36,033 nucleotides of DNA from Clostridiales bacterium (GTDB taxonomy: Bacteria; Bacillota; Clostridia; Oscillospirales; Oscillospiraceae): contig JAAYOL010000038.1 of assembly GCA_012520395.1 (NCBI GenBank), positions 1-36,033 on the forward strand, given 5' to 3'. Under the pieces are notes generated by a model. That model saw only the letters and a list, made by a program, of their open reading frames with translations. It ran no database searches and was not told where the DNA came from. Shown here piece after piece: positions 8,278 through 17,213 of this stretch. Every line of letters starts with the position of its first letter. Position 1 is the stretch's first letter. Made by a program: the position numbers and the translations under genes.

Positions 8278-9228
8278 TTAATTGTTATCATCGCTAGCAA
8301 GGGTAAGACCCATCATGGCCAGCTTATTTACGACCTCTTCAAGAGACTTGCGGCCCAGGTTTCTGACCTTCATCATCTCGCTCTCGGTCTTGCTTATGAG
8401 ATCCTCAACCGTGTTGATATTGGCGCGCTTGAGGCAGTTGAAGCTGCGTACAGACAGATCCATTTCCTCAATGGTCATTTCCAGTACCTTATCGCGCTGC
8501 GTCTCAGCCTTCTCAACGACAGTGGAACGGCTGCCGACGCTTTCGCTCAGGTCAGTGAACAGTGCGATATGGTCGCAGAGAATCTTTGCGCCAAGCGATA
8601 TTGCATCTCTTGCCGTAATGGTCTTGTTTGTCCAGACCTCAATTGTGAGCTTGTCAAAGTCCGTCATGTGCCCGACGCGCGTGTTTTCAACCGTGTAGTT
8701 GACCTTTAAGACCGGAGTATAGACGGAATCAACCGGAATCACCCCGATGACCGCCTGCTGGGGCTTGTTGCGCTCTGCGGGGACGTATCCGCGCCCTCTG
8801 CCAAGCGTAAGCTCCATGTTGAGTGTCGCGTCCGGGCCAAGCGTAGCTATATGGAGATCGGGGTTTAATATCTCAACCTCGCTGTCCGTCTTGATATCGC
8901 CCGCCTTGACCTCGCACTCACCGCTGGCTTCAATATAAACTGTTTTTACTTCCTCGCTATGAAGCCTTGCGATTATACCTTTTACGTTAAGCACTATCTC
9001 TGTAACGTCTTCTTTGACACCTGGGATCGTGGAAAACTCATGTGATATACCCGCAATCTTTATCGTTGTGACAGCGGTTCCGGGCAGAGAGGATAAAAGT
9101 ATCCTTCTAAGTGAGTTTCCCAAAGTGGTGCCATACCCACGCTCGAGCGGCTCAACAACATACTTGCCATAGGACTCGTCGCCGGGGGTTTCAAAACATT
9201 CAATACGCGGCTTTTCTATTTCTACCAT
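8278..9228 (-). CDS. rpoA: RNA polymerase subunit alpha
   Basis: The dimerising scaffold subunit of RNA polymerase. At 316 residues it has the full N-terminal assembly domain ([25 protein letters not shown] near residues 26-50) and, after a linker, the C-terminal domain ([22 protein letters not shown], then [11 protein letters not shown]) that contacts UP elements and activators. The open frame extends to a TTG at 9258, but the conserved start [10 protein letters not shown] at 9226-9228 has GGAGGAGGG about 10 bases upstream, so that is chosen. The gap from rpsD is 77 bases, somewhat longer than most in the operon. The presence of an intact C-terminal domain fits the AT-rich stretch upstream of the S10 promoter acting as an UP element. 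Confidence 0.98.
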   Translation of the reverse strand: MVEIEKPRIECFETPGDESYGKYVVEPLERGYGTTLGNSLRRILLSSLPGTAVTTIKIAGISHEFSTIPGVKEDVTEIVLNVKGIIARLHSEEVKTVYIEASGECEVKAGDIKTDSEVEILNPDLHIATLGPDATLNMELTLGRGRGYVPAERNKPQQAVIGVIPVDSVYTPVLKVNYTVENTRVGHMTDFDKLTIEVWTNKTITARDAISLGAKILCDHIALFTDLSESVGSRSTVVEKAETQRDKVLEMTIEEMDLSVRSFNCLKRANINTVEDLISKTESEMMKVRNLGRKSLEEVVNKLAMMGLTLASDDNN

Positions 9229-9305
9229 AAATCTGATACCCTCCTCCTGTGCGCTCAATTAAGATGCGCATATTATTCCAGCTTACCAACAATGAGGGCT
9301 GTATT

Positions 9306-9935
9306 TTACTTAGAATAATACTCGACGATGAGGTGCTCCTGGATGGGCAGGTCAATATCGTTCTTCTCGGGAAGAGCTACGACCTTTGCAACCATCGCGT
9401 TTCTGTCAAAGTCAAGCCACTTTGGAGGCTGGCGGAAGGAGTTCGCCTCTATGACCGCTTTTATCTTCTCAAGGCTCTTGGAGGAGTCCTTGAGGCTTAT
9501 AATCTCACCCTGTTTCACGAGGTAGGAAGGAATGTTTACCTTCTTACCGTTTACGGTGAAGTGGCCGTGGCGGACAAGCTGTCTGGCCTCGGCGCGGGAC
9601 ATAGCAAAGCCGAGCCTGTAGACAACGTTGTCAAGACGGCTCTCAAGGATGGACAACAGGTTTTCACCAGTCTGGCCCTTTTTCTTGGAAGCGAGCTCAA
9701 AGTAGCCTTCGAACTGTCTTTCCAGAACGCCGTAATATCTCTTTGCCTTCTGCTTCTCACGGAGCTGTGTGCCATATTCGGAGACCTTGGATCTTCTCCC
9801 CTGGCCATGCTGTCCGGGAGCATAGGGGCGGCGAACGACGGCGCACTTATCGGTATAGCATCTGTCGCCCTTCAGAAAGAGCTTCTGGCCCTCCCTGCGG
9901 CAAAGGCGGCATACTGCGTCTGTATATCTTGCCAT
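9306..9935 (-). CDS. rpsD: 30S ribosomal protein S4 (zinc form)
   Basis: A primary 16S rRNA binder that starts assembly of the small-subunit body and affects accuracy. In several bacteria S4 also represses translation of its own operon. The 209 residues include an N-terminal Cys cluster, VCRLC followed by CYTDKC, marking the C-plus zinc-binding version, and the S4 RNA-binding domain ([24 protein letters not shown]) in the middle. It sits in the alpha block between rpsK and rpoA, downstream of the structured 365-base gap before rpsM. If that gap is a leader, S4 would be the first ligand to test. Confidence 0.98.
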   Translation of the reverse strand: MARYTDAVCRLCRREGQKLFLKGDRCYTDKCAVVRRPYAPGQHGQGRRSKVSEYGTQLREKQKAKRYYGVLERQFEGYFELASKKKGQTGENLLSILESRLDNVVYRLGFAMSRAEARQLVRHGHFTVNGKKVNIPSYLVKQGEIISLKDSSKSLEKIKAVIEANSFRQPPKWLDFDRNAMVAKVVALPEKNDIDLPIQEHLIVEYYSK

Positions 9936-9949
9936 ACTACATTTCCTCC

Positions 9950-10354
9950 TTAAACGCGGCGTCTCTTAGGCGGACGGCAGCCATTGTGCGGAATTGGTGT
10001 TACGTCTTTTATCATGGTTACCTCAAGGCCTACGGACTGGAGAGCGCGGATTGCAGCTTCGCGTCCGGCTCCGGGACCCTTAACAAAGACCTCGACGGTC
10101 TTCAGCCCATGCTCCATGGCGGCCCTTGCCGCAGTCTCGGCGGCTGTCTGAGCCGCAAAGGGCGTGGACTTTCTGCTGCCGCGGAAGCCCATACCGCCGG
10201 CGGATGCCCAGGATATGGCGTTGCCATTGGTGTCGGCTATTGTCACCATCGTGTTGTTAAACGAGGAACGGATATGCACCGTGCCCTTTTCAATATTCTT
10301 GCGTTCGCGGCGCTTTGTTCTGACGCGCTGCTTTGCGTTCTTTGAAACTGCCAT
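9950..10354 (-). CDS. rpsK: 30S ribosomal protein S11
   Basis: A platform protein of the small subunit near the mRNA exit and the Shine-Dalgarno helix. The 134 residues contain the family stretches [44 protein letters not shown] and the basic C-terminal [11 protein letters not shown]. It lies 14 bases from rpsD and 15 from rpsM, as usual in the alpha operon. Nothing unusual is seen. Confidence 0.98.
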   Translation of the reverse strand: MAVSKNAKQRVRTKRRERKNIEKGTVHIRSSFNNTMVTIADTNGNAISWASAGGMGFRGSRKSTPFAAQTAAETAARAAMEHGLKTVEVFVKGPGAGREAAIRALQSVGLEVTMIKDVTPIPHNGCRPPKRRRV

Positions 10355-10369
10355 TTACATATCCCTCCC

Positions 10370-10738
10370 TTACTTCTTCTTGTTGGCAATAGTCCTCTTC
10401 GGACCCTTGCGTGTGCGCGCGTTTGTCTTGCTGCGCTGACCTCTTACAGGAAGTCCCTTCCTGTGGCGAAGCCCTCTGTAGCTGCCTATCTCGTTAAGTC
10501 TCTTTATATCGAGCGCAACAGTCCTTCTCAGGTCGCCCTCAACAACATAGTTCTTATCGATGAACTCGCGCAGCCGAGCCTCTTCCTCTTCGGTCAGATC
10601 TTTTACTCTGGTGTCGGGATTGATACCCGTCGCCGCGAGTATGTCCTTTGCTCTTTTCTGGCCAATGCCGAAAACGTAGGTGAGACCTATCTCAATCCTC
10701 TTGTCCCTCGGCAAATCAACGCCGGAAATTCTCGCCAT
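10370..10738 (-). CDS. rpsM: 30S ribosomal protein S13
   Basis: A small-subunit head protein that contacts the large subunit (bridge B1) and, through its basic tail, the P-site tRNA. The 122-residue sequence begins [19 protein letters not shown], has [14 protein letters not shown] and ends [23 protein letters not shown]-like, all standard. It is the first gene of the alpha block. The 365 bases between it and rpmJ are gene-free and rich in inverted repeats, so its translation or the downstream block's expression may depend on that segment. Confidence 0.98.
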   Translation of the reverse strand: MARISGVDLPRDKRIEIGLTYVFGIGQKRAKDILAATGINPDTRVKDLTEEEEARLREFIDKNYVVEGDLRRTVALDIKRLNEIGSYRGLRHRKGLPVRGQRSKTNARTRKGPKRTIANKKK

Positions 10739-11103
10739 ACTTGTTAATCATTCCTTTCGTTTAAGTTAAAACGATTGATTGTTCACCGGGCTGCGACTCC
10801 TGCAGCTCCGGGGTTCCGGTTTGGCCGCGTAACCACAGCATACACATTCAAATCTGCTTTTATCCCGAACCTCGGGCGGACGACTGTGCAATAAACCGGG
10901 TCGTTTAATACGGGTTTAAATGTGTACGCTGTGGTTAGTTACGCGGCGCTTGGGGGTGTTCACGCCGAGATGTCCGGATTGGGATCAAGCTTTCGTCGGG
11001 CGAGACGCTCTCAGTCTGAAAAGTATCTGTTCCAGACAAATTACGGCGCCGGACAAAATCTCTCCGCTAAAACCGGAAGCTAACGGAATGTGAACTGAAT
11101 CTA
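10739..11103 (-). other. 365-base structured gap between rpmJ and rpsM
   Basis: No gene fits here. Reading leftward (transcript order) the segment holds three modules: (i) TGTCCGG/CCGGACA, 7 pairs, closing 10971-11055, with inner stems GTCTG/CAGAC (11014-11037) and CGTC/GACG (10994-11007); (ii) a long imperfect hairpin, 10824-10947; (iii) a hairpin of about 9 pairs with one bulged base at 10786-10811. Neighbouring genes in this operon are mostly 10-25 bases apart, so this is an outlier. No convincing promoter is seen. It could be an alpha-block leader RNA or an inserted palindromic element. Confidence 0.6.
10824..10947. repeat. Long imperfect inverted repeat (about 25-pair hairpin)
   Basis: Left arm 10824-10848 (GCCGCGTAA then CCACAGCATACACATT) pairs with right arm 10919-10947. 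Fifteen of 16 inner positions and all 9 outer positions match; the right arm has a 4-base bulge (TTAG, 10935-10938) and there is one A-C mismatch. The 70-base apical part contains CCCGA/TCGGG (10864-10876) and CGAC/GTCG (10881-10903). Confidence 0.8.
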
Positions 11104-11217
11104 TTAACCTTGCCTCTGTTTGTGCTTCGGATTATCGCAAATTACCATGACCTTGCCCTTGCGCCTAATAATCTTACACTTTTCGCACATGGGCTTGACT
11201 GAGGGTCTGACTTTCAT
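11104..11217 (-). CDS. rpmJ: 50S ribosomal protein L36 (zinc form)
   Basis: The 37-residue smallest large-subunit protein. Translation gives [20 protein letters not shown] and ends NPKHKQRQG, with the C-C-C-H zinc knuckle at C11, C14, C27 and H32, so it is the zinc-binding version. AGGTTGTTAGA lies before the ATG. It follows infA by 56 bases. After its stop comes the exceptional 365-base structured gap, where rpsM would normally follow closely. Confidence 0.97.
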   Translation of the reverse strand: MKVRPSVKPMCEKCKIIRRKGKVMVICDNPKHKQRQG

Positions 11218-11273
11218 TCTAACAACCTCCATGTTTAGGTGTCTTTACGGAAACAGGTCTGCCCCGCCTCCGA

Positions 11274-11492
11274 CTACTTACTTCTCCACGTTATACGGCC
11301 ACGAGTCAGGTCGTATGGCGACATCTGTACTGTCACCTTATCTCCGGGCAATATGCGGATGAAATTCATCCTGAGCTTTCCGGAAATGTGTGCGAGTATA
11401 GTATGTCCGTTGCCGATATCAACCGTGAACATCGTGTTGGGCAACGATTCGATAACCCTGCCCTCCAGCTCGATCACATCGTCTTTTGCCAA
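11274..11492 (-). CDS. infA: Translation initiation factor IF-1
   Basis: A 72-residue S1-like OB-fold protein that occupies the ribosomal A site during initiation and aids IF-2 and IF-3. It starts [22 protein letters not shown] and ends with [15 protein letters not shown]; the middle has [20 protein letters not shown], all canonical. Its first 19 bases overlap the end of the preceding KOW-domain gene in another frame, which points to translational coupling. Its place between map and rpmJ is the standard Gram-positive one. Confidence 0.98.
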   Translation of the reverse strand: MAKDDVIELEGRVIESLPNTMFTVDIGNGHTILAHISGKLRMNFIRILPGDKVTVQMSPYDLTRGRITWRSK

Positions 11493-11782
11493 ACGTATGT
11501 TCCTCCCTTGTCATTTCCTGCGCCAGCTTTGAAGGCAGCCAGCGTATTTCTTAATTCCTTGTTTGAAACCTTGCCTCCGTTTTTTATCTTCCAGGCGGTT
11601 TCGGCATCGCTTTCAGCCACGAAGCGAACATGCATTATGTTCTTCCGCTTCGGCTTTTCCAGCTTCCTGCCTTTCCCGTCCGCCAAAAGCACGCTCCTGG
11701 CGTCCCTGTCCAAAACAAAAAACAGCTCTCCTTTGTCTCTCCCGGCAAGGGAAATCACTATATGGGATTTTTCGATTTCCAT
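11474..11782 (-). CDS. KOW-domain RNA-binding protein (L14e-like, COG2163 type)
   Basis: A roughly 100-residue basic protein with an N-terminal KOW-like SH3 barrel: [19 protein letters not shown], then [20 protein letters not shown]. This resembles the L14e/L27e-type proteins (COG2163) found between map and infA in many Clostridia; a role in ribosome or RNA binding is likely but unproven. The C-terminal part, [19 protein letters not shown] onward, is less typical. The map stop and the ATG at 11780-11782 share one base (TGATG), so reinitiation is likely; an ATG two codons upstream is possible. It overlaps infA by 19 bases. Confidence 0.85.
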   Translation of the reverse strand: MEIEKSHIVISLAGRDKGELFFVLDRDARSVLLADGKGRKLEKPKRKNIMHVRFVAESDAETAWKIKNGGKVSNKELRNTLAAFKAGAGNDKGGTYVWQKTM

Positions 11783-12540
11783 CAGCATATCCCGTCGACC
11801 ACCGTCAGTATTTCCGGTTCGCCGTTTGTGATAAGAACCGTGTTCTCATAGTGTGCCGAGGGCTTACCGTCCGCCGTTACCACAGTCCATCCGTCATTTA
11901 ATAGCCGTATGTCGGCCTTCCCCATGTTTATCATAGGTTCTATAGCCAAGGTCATGCCTGGAATGAGCCGCGGGCCGTGGCCCGGTTTTCCGAAGTTGGG
12001 TACCTGGGGATCCTCGTGGAGCTTTGCGCCCACGCCGTGTCCCACGTATTCTCTAATTACGGAATATCCGAAGGATTCTGCATATGCCTGGATAGCGTGG
12101 GAGATGTCCGACACGCGGTAGCCGGGACGCGCAAGCTTGAGGCCCTCAAAAAAGCTTTGACGGGTGACCTCGATGAGCTTTTCAGCGCTTTCATCTGCCG
12201 CTCCCGCTACAAACGTCGCGGCGCAGTCTCCATGAAAACCTCCCAGGAATGCTCCCACATCGACGCTGACAATGTCGCCCTCTTTGATCATACGGCTGCC
12301 AGGTATCCCATGTATCACCTCATCGTTAATGGAGATGCAAATGCTCCTTGGATAGCCGTTGTAGTTCAAAAAAGAAGGTACCGCCCCCTGCTTGACTATA
12401 AAGTCATGCACAGCTCTGTCGATTTCATAAGTGTGTACGCCGGGCGCTGTCATTTCCCCTGCCAAGGCACGGGCAGCCGCTGCAACAGCGCAGGCACGGC
12501 GCATCAGCTCTATCTCTTTTACAGATTTGATCTGAATCAC
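11782..12540 (-). CDS. map: Methionine aminopeptidase, type I
   Basis: Removes the N-terminal Met from nascent proteins with small second residues. The 252-residue pita-bread fold shows all five expected metal ligands: D94, D105, H168, E201 and E232, and the active-site His in DEVIHGIP (H77). It lacks an N-terminal extension and is therefore the short type Ia form. The start is GTG, overlapping the adk stop by one base (TAGTG), and the next gene's ATG overlaps the map stop, so adk-map-KOW-infA look translationally coupled. This is the usual spc location in Firmicutes. Confidence 0.97.
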   Translation of the reverse strand: MIQIKSVKEIELMRRACAVAAAARALAGEMTAPGVHTYEIDRAVHDFIVKQGAVPSFLNYNGYPRSICISINDEVIHGIPGSRMIKEGDIVSVDVGAFLGGFHGDCAATFVAGAADESAEKLIEVTRQSFFEGLKLARPGYRVSDISHAIQAYAESFGYSVIREYVGHGVGAKLHEDPQVPNFGKPGHGPRLIPGMTLAIEPMINMGKADIRLLNDGWTVVTADGKPSAHYENTVLITNGEPEILTVVDGIC

Positions 12541-13175
12541 TATAACTTCTCCAAAACTTCCTGCACCTGAGCATTTGTTTCCTCAGGGCTGCGGGAGCCA
12601 TCCACCACAAAGAGCCTTCCCCTCTGTTTGTAAAAATCTACAAGGGGCTCGGTCTCCTCGTGATAAACCTTTAATCTCATCCTGACCGTTTCAGGGTCAT
12701 CGTCCTTGCGTCTTGTGAGCTCGCCGCCACATTCATCGCAGATGTTCTCCGCTTTGGGCGGCCGGGTTATGACGTGATAGCTGGCGCCGCAGTCTATGCA
12801 TGTACGGCGACCGGCCATACGCTGTTCAATCAGCTCATCGGGCAGGTCAAGCAGTATGGCGGCGTCTATTTCGACTCCCGCCTTTTCCAAAGCCTCCGCC
12901 TGGGGGATTGTTCTCGGCACTCCGTCAAGGATGAAGCCGTTTTCACAGTCCTTTTGCGACAGGCGCTCCCTGACGATACCTATTATGACCTCGTCCGGGA
13001 CAAGCCTCCCCGATGAAATATACTTTTGGGCTTCCAGTCCTGTCGGCGTGCCTTCCTTTATGGCGGCGCGAAGAATGTTGCCCGTCGAAATCGCAGGTAA
13101 TCCCCGCTCTTTCGTAAGAAAATCAACCTGTGTGCCCTTTCCGGCACCGGGTGCTCCAAGTAGAATAAGGTTCAT
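12540..13175 (-). CDS. adk: Adenylate kinase (zinc-LID form)
   Basis: Interconverts ATP plus AMP with two ADP. The 211 residues have the P-loop GAPGAGKGTQ (8-17) at the N-terminus, the AMP-site LDGVPRTIPQAEAL and a LID domain with four Cys (C126, C129, C146, C149), the zinc-binding Gram-positive type. In most enzymes the LDGFPRT motif has Phe; here it is Val, a mild change. It lies 24 bases after secY and overlaps map by one base. Confidence 0.98.
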   Translation of the reverse strand: MNLILLGAPGAGKGTQVDFLTKERGLPAISTGNILRAAIKEGTPTGLEAQKYISSGRLVPDEVIIGIVRERLSQKDCENGFILDGVPRTIPQAEALEKAGVEIDAAILLDLPDELIEQRMAGRRTCIDCGASYHVITRPPKAENICDECGGELTRRKDDDPETVRMRLKVYHEETEPLVDFYKQRGRLFVVDGSRSPEETNAQVQEVLEKL

Positions 13176-13199
13176 ATAGCACTTTGCACTTCCCTTAAT

Positions 13200-14483
13200 T
13201 TATTCCAAGAAGCCCTTGTAGTGACGCATAAGCATCTGCGCTTCCATGCCTTTGACCGTTTCAAGCGCAACTCCTACAACAATGACTATGGATGTGCCGC
13301 CGAGTGCTATACCGGTGAGTTTTGTCACATTGCTGAAAATAAGAGGCAATATAGCAATTATACCCAAATAAATGGCGCCGAACAGCGTTATCTTTCCAAG
13401 CACCTTTGCAATAAACTCGGAGGTCGGTCTTCCCGCACGGAAGCCGGGAATGAAGCCGCCGTTTTTCTTCAGGTTGTTGGAGACCTCGATCGGATTAAAT
13501 TGAATTGTGGAATAGAAGTAGCTGAAGCCGATAATCAGCAGGAAGTATATTAAAATGTAGAAAATTGATGATGTGTCTATCGCGTTTAAGAATCTGTGCC
13601 AGAAGGAGCCTTCCGCCGGAGCCGGGAAAAAGTTTGCTATTGTGGCCGGCAGCATGGCGATGGACTGGGCAAAGATAATCGGGATTACGCCCGACATATT
13701 CACCTTTATCGGCAGATGCGTGCTCTGTCCACCATACATTTTACGCCCGACAACACGTTTTGAGTACTGTACGGGAATCCTTCTCTCGGCGTTCGTGACG
13801 AACACGATGAGTGCGACAATGGCGATGACGCCGATTATGATTCCGATGAAGGCCAGCCAGCTTAAATCTCCTCTGATAAGACCCGATACCATGTTCGAGG
13901 CATTCGAGGGGAAGCGTGAAACGATTCCCACAAACAGAATGATGGAGATGCCGTTGCCGATGCCGAATTCGGTAATCTGCTCGCCAAGCCACATGAGCAG
14001 GGCAGAGCCTGCCGTAAAGCTGATGACTATTACGCATGCTTCCCAAATGCCGCTGGAGGAAAGGAAGCCGTTATTCGCTATCAGATAGTAATAAGCAAGA
14101 CCCTGCAGCAGGGAGATTCCTACCGTGGCATAACGCGTGATGCTGGCAATCTTCTTTTGGCCCTCTTCTCCGCCCTCCTTCTGGAGTCTTTCCAGAGCGG
14201 GGATTGCAATGGTCAGCAGGTTCATAATAATCGAGGCGTTAATATATGGCTGTATTGAGAGCGCAAAAATCGTCGCCTGCGAGAATGCGTTACCCGACAT
14301 GACATTGTACAATCCAAGCACGGTATTGGAGAGGCTGTCGAAGTACTGCGCGAGCAGCGCAGTGTTGATGAAAGGAACGGGTACGGCGTTGCCTATACGG
14401 TAAAGCAGGATGATGAAAAGCGTAAATACAATTTTCTTTCTCTGCTCTTCTATTTTCCATGCGTTGCGAAAGGTCTGGAACAC
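13200..14483 (-). CDS. secY: Protein translocase subunit SecY
   Basis: The channel subunit of the Sec translocon, with ten membrane helices. The 427 residues show the expected opening (FQTFRNAWKIEEQRKKIVFTL), the plug region, the conserved cytosolic loop VQYSKRVVGRKMYGGQSTHLP and the GFIPGFRAGRPTSEF segment before the last helices. It overlaps nothing: one base separates it from rplO, and 24 bases from adk. Its place in the spc operon couples translocon supply with ribosome supply. Confidence 0.98.
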   Translation of the reverse strand: MFQTFRNAWKIEEQRKKIVFTLFIILLYRIGNAVPVPFINTALLAQYFDSLSNTVLGLYNVMSGNAFSQATIFALSIQPYINASIIMNLLTIAIPALERLQKEGGEEGQKKIASITRYATVGISLLQGLAYYYLIANNGFLSSSGIWEACVIVISFTAGSALLMWLGEQITEFGIGNGISIILFVGIVSRFPSNASNMVSGLIRGDLSWLAFIGIIIGVIAIVALIVFVTNAERRIPVQYSKRVVGRKMYGGQSTHLPIKVNMSGVIPIIFAQSIAMLPATIANFFPAPAEGSFWHRFLNAIDTSSIFYILIYFLLIIGFSYFYSTIQFNPIEVSNNLKKNGGFIPGFRAGRPTSEFIAKVLGKITLFGAIYLGIIAILPLIFSNVTKLTGIALGGTSIVIVVGVALETVKGMEAQMLMRHYKGFLE

Positions 14484-14484
14484 C

Positions 14485-14925
14485 TTATACCACCTCCGCC
14501 TTCCCGCCTGCGGCCTCTATCTTTTGTTTAGCCGTCTCGGAGAATGCGGAAGCCTTGACCGTCAACTTCTTCTCGAGGTTGCCGTTGCCAAGAATCTTGA
14601 CGCCGTACTGGCATTTTGAGAGGATACCTGCAGCCAGAAGCTCCTCGGCTCCTACGACCGAATTGTTTTCGAAGCGATTGAGCACCGATACGTTCACGGC
14701 CTCGAGCGGTTTTGCGAAAATGTTGTTGAAGCCTCTTTTGGGAATGCGCCTTGCAAGAGGCATCTGTCCGCCTTCAAAGCCGATCCTGACTCCGCCGCCG
14801 CTACGGGAATTCTGGCCCTTATGGCCGCGGCCGGCAGTTTTGCCGTTGCCGGAAGCGATTCCTCTTCCCTTGCGCTTGGCTTCACGTATTGAGCCTTTAG
14901 CCGGAGCAAGTTCATGTAATTTCAT
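14485..14925 (-). CDS. rplO: 50S ribosomal protein L15
   Basis: A late-assembling large-subunit protein with a long basic N-terminal extension reaching into 23S rRNA. The 146 residues start [20 protein letters not shown] and include [23 protein letters not shown]-type glycine-rich motifs, then the globular C-terminal part. Spacing is 11 bases from rpmD and one base to secY, so secY is probably coupled to rplO. Nothing unusual. Confidence 0.98.
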   Translation of the reverse strand: MKLHELAPAKGSIREAKRKGRGIASGNGKTAGRGHKGQNSRSGGGVRIGFEGGQMPLARRIPKRGFNNIFAKPLEAVNVSVLNRFENNSVVGAEELLAAGILSKCQYGVKILGNGNLEKKLTVKASAFSETAKQKIEAAGGKAEVV

Positions 14926-14936
14926 GCCTGCACCTC

Positions 14937-15116
14937 CTATTCTTCCGTAACTTTGAGCAGATAGCCAATCTTCGCTATCTTGCCCCTAGTCTGAGCATTA
15001 TCGGGCTGCACGGTTTCATCACCTATTCTCTTCAGCCCGAGAGATTCAGCAGTTGCGATGTGCTTATCAAGCCTGCCATTCAAGCTTTTAATAAGCGTAA
15101 TTTTAAGGTTTGCCAT
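14937..15116 (-). CDS. rpmD: 50S ribosomal protein L30
   Basis: A 59-residue large-subunit protein. Translation of 15116 to 14937 gives [20 protein letters not shown], a middle [18 protein letters not shown] and an end [14 protein letters not shown], the complete L30 fold with its KS-RG pattern. It is flanked by 11-base gaps on both sides, in the standard rpsE-rpmD-rplO order. Confidence 0.97.
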   Translation of the reverse strand: MANLKITLIKSLNGRLDKHIATAESLGLKRIGDETVQPDNAQTRGKIAKIGYLLKVTEE

Positions 15117-15127
15117 GTCTAGCCCTC

Positions 15128-15640
15128 CTATCCCTGGATTTCGCCGGGATTCTTCCCTCTGATTTTAGCTACCTGCTCGGCGTCTCTCAGGGTCTTTAGT
15201 CCCACCATTGTGGCGGCAACCACGTTCTGCGGGTTGTTTGAACGCAGGCACTTGGTCCTTATGTCCTTGATACCGGCAGCCTCAACGACTGCACGGACAG
15301 GGCCGCCGGCGATAACGCCTGTACCGGGAGCAGCCGGCTTGAGAAGGACCCTGCCGGCTCCGAAATTGCCTATAACCTCATGCGGTATTGTGGTTCCCGA
15401 GAGAGTTATGCTCACTACGTTTTTCTTGGCATCGTCTATGCCCTTGCGTATGGCTTCCGAAATTTCGGAGGCCTTGCCAAGGCCGTAGCCGACTCTGCCT
15501 TTTCCGTCGCCGACGACGCAAAGCGCGGCGAATTTGAAGATGCGGCCGCCCTTAACGGTCTTGGATACACGGTTCAGAGAAACGACCTTTTCAGTGAACT
15601 CGGACTGTGCTTCCTCGCGTCTGTCTCTATTATAAGCCAT
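15128..15640 (-). CDS. rpsE: 30S ribosomal protein S5
   Basis: A small-subunit protein at the mRNA entry and decoding face that influences accuracy. The 170 residues include a double-stranded-RNA-binding-like N-terminal part ([19 protein letters not shown]), [20 protein letters not shown] and the C-terminal domain with [19 protein letters not shown]. Gaps are 18 bases from rplR and 11 to rpmD. Nothing unusual. Confidence 0.98.
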   Translation of the reverse strand: MAYNRDRREEAQSEFTEKVVSLNRVSKTVKGGRIFKFAALCVVGDGKGRVGYGLGKASEISEAIRKGIDDAKKNVVSITLSGTTIPHEVIGNFGAGRVLLKPAAPGTGVIAGGPVRAVVEAAGIKDIRTKCLRSNNPQNVVAATMVGLKTLRDAEQVAKIRGKNPGEIQG

Positions 15641-15658
15641 CGTTTTATCTCCTCCCCT

Positions 15659-16018
15659 TTAAAATACGAGTCCGCCCTCGCGGGCTCCCTCGGCTAAACT
15701 CTGAACACGGCCGTGGAAAATATAGCCACCGCGGTCGAACACTACGGTTGTAATGTCCTTCTCCTTGGCGCGTTCGGCTATCATCAGGCCGACCTTCTTG
15801 GCAGCTTCGCGGTTTCCGCCGCTGCCCTCAAAGCCCTTCTCGATGGAGGAGGCGGCGCAGATGGTAACCCCGTTTACATCGTCGATAATCTGGGCGTAGA
15901 TATTCGCGCCGCTTCTGAAAACATTGAGTCTCGGTCTCTCAGGCGTACCCGAGATCTTCGCACGGACCCTTTTGTGGCGTACTAAGCGCTGTTTGTTCGT
16001 ATCCGGTCTTTTAATCAT
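15659..16018 (-). CDS. rplR: 50S ribosomal protein L18
   Basis: Binds 5S rRNA together with L5 in the central protuberance. The 119 residues begin [20 protein letters not shown], contain [21 protein letters not shown] and end [21 protein letters not shown]-like, the canonical L18 pattern. The N-terminal basic tail is the normal length for Firmicutes. It lies 16 bases after rplF and 18 before rpsE. Confidence 0.98.
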   Translation of the reverse strand: MIKRPDTNKQRLVRHKRVRAKISGTPERPRLNVFRSGANIYAQIIDDVNGVTICAASSIEKGFEGSGGNREAAKKVGLMIAERAKEKDITTVVFDRGGYIFHGRVQSLAEGAREGGLVF

Positions 16019-16034
16019 TTAGGCACACCTCCCT

Positions 16035-16577
16035 TTACTTTTTAGCTCCGGTCTTTCCTTCCTTGCGGCGGACGACCTCGTTAGCGTATTTGATGCCCTT
16101 GCCCTTATAAGGCTCGGGGGGTCTTTTGCTTCTGATGTCCGCGGCAAACTGTCCGACAAGCTGCTTGTCTATGCCGCTGACAATAATTTTGTTCGGGTTG
16201 GGCACATCGACCTGTATCCCCTCGACTTCGTCTACTATAACGTGGTGCGAAAAGCCGAGGTTCATAACAATCTGCTTGCCCTGCTTCTGAACCCTGTAGC
16301 CAACGCCGTTGACCTCAAGTTCCTTGCTGTACCCCTGTGTCACACCTACTACCATGTTGTTTATGAGGGTGCGTGTCAGGCCGTGCAGCGAGCGGTGGGG
16401 CTTTGCGTCCGTAGGACGACTTACGTTAATCACGCCGTCCTGAATATCCACCTTAACCTCCGGGTTAAGTGTTCTGGTGAGAGTGCCCTTCGGGCCCTTG
16501 ACGGTTATAACCGAGCCGTCAAGCTTTACTTCCACACCGGAGGGAATAGTGATGGGGGCTCTTCCAATTCTCGACAT
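16035..16577 (-). CDS. rplF: 50S ribosomal protein L6
   Basis: A large-subunit protein of two repeated alpha-beta domains near the factor-binding site. The 180 residues start [20 protein letters not shown] and end with [20 protein letters not shown], the conserved C-terminal motif, so it is full length. It lies 17 bases after rpsH. Nothing unusual. Confidence 0.98.
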   Translation of the reverse strand: MSRIGRAPITIPSGVEVKLDGSVITVKGPKGTLTRTLNPEVKVDIQDGVINVSRPTDAKPHRSLHGLTRTLINNMVVGVTQGYSKELEVNGVGYRVQKQGKQIVMNLGFSHHVIVDEVEGIQVDVPNPNKIIVSGIDKQLVGQFAADIRSKRPPEPYKGKGIKYANEVVRRKEGKTGAKK

Positions 16578-16594
16578 CTTTTAGCTCCTCCCCC

Positions 16595-16993
16595 TTACCA
16601 CACAAACGCAAGGACTTCTCCGCCGACATGCTCTGCGCGAGCCTTTCTGTCGGTCATGACGCCCTTGGATGTTGAAATTATAGCAATGCCAAGTCCCCTG
16701 AGTACTCTCGGGAGTTCATCGGCTCCTGCATAGACGCGAAGGCCGGGCTTTGATACCCTGCGAAGGCCGGAAATGACCTTTTCCTTGCCGTTATTGTACT
16801 TGAGCGTGATGCGGATGATCCCCTGGGTGCCGTCATTGATTATCTGGAAGTTCTTAATGTAGCCTTCCTCAAGAAGAATTTCGGCTATTGCCTTTTTCAT
16901 GTTGGAGGCGGGGATATCAACGGTATCGTGCTTTGCAGAGTTAGCGTTTCTGATTCTGGTCAGCATATCCGCTATTGGATCGGTAATCTGCAT
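16595..16993 (-). CDS. rpsH: 30S ribosomal protein S8
   Basis: A primary 16S rRNA binder in the platform-body region; in E. coli it represses the spc operon by binding mRNA near the L5 start. The 132-residue protein starts [20 protein letters not shown] and ends [21 protein letters not shown]-like. The frame is open to 17104, but AAGGAGGAC stands just before the ATG at 16991-16993, which matches the conserved N-terminus, so that start is chosen. The 220 gene-free bases upstream, before rpsN, are unusual for this operon and rich in inverted repeats. Confidence 0.97.
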   Translation of the reverse strand: MQITDPIADMLTRIRNANSAKHDTVDIPASNMKKAIAEILLEEGYIKNFQIINDGTQGIIRITLKYNNGKEKVISGLRRVSKPGLRVYAGADELPRVLRGLGIAIISTSKGVMTDRKARAEHVGGEVLAFVW

Positions 16994-17213
16994 TAAATAG
17001 TCCTCCTTAATAGAGTTACAGCCAAGGCTGTTTTCGTGGCGAGGTTTCAAAGTTTTACAATGACCTTTCGCCATCAGATTTATGTTTTTATTATCCCGCC
17101 GCAATTAAAACGGCGGCTTTGCGCAGCGGCTAGGGAAAATTCGTTTAGACATGTCGAGTGCGGCGAAGCTGTGTTAAGATAACGCAAGCCGCCGAGACAA
17201 AGTATAAACGATT
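16994..17213 (-). other. 220-base structured gap between rpsN and rpsH
   Basis: Gene-free. Stems visible are ACAGCC/GGCTGT (17018-17031, tight loop), CCGCCG/CGGCGG (17096-17116, 9-base loop), and GCGGC/GCCGC enclosing GTTA-AGA-TAAC (17160-17192). The last 15 bases before rpsH contain a strong ribosome site. I find no convincing promoter. It may be a leader for the block starting at rpsH. Confidence 0.45.

Noticed and set aside
10739-11103. tRNA gene in the rpmJ-rpsM gap
   Set aside because: The GGTTCGGG-like sequence lacks a partnering T-arm, anticodon arm and acceptor stem of correct size.
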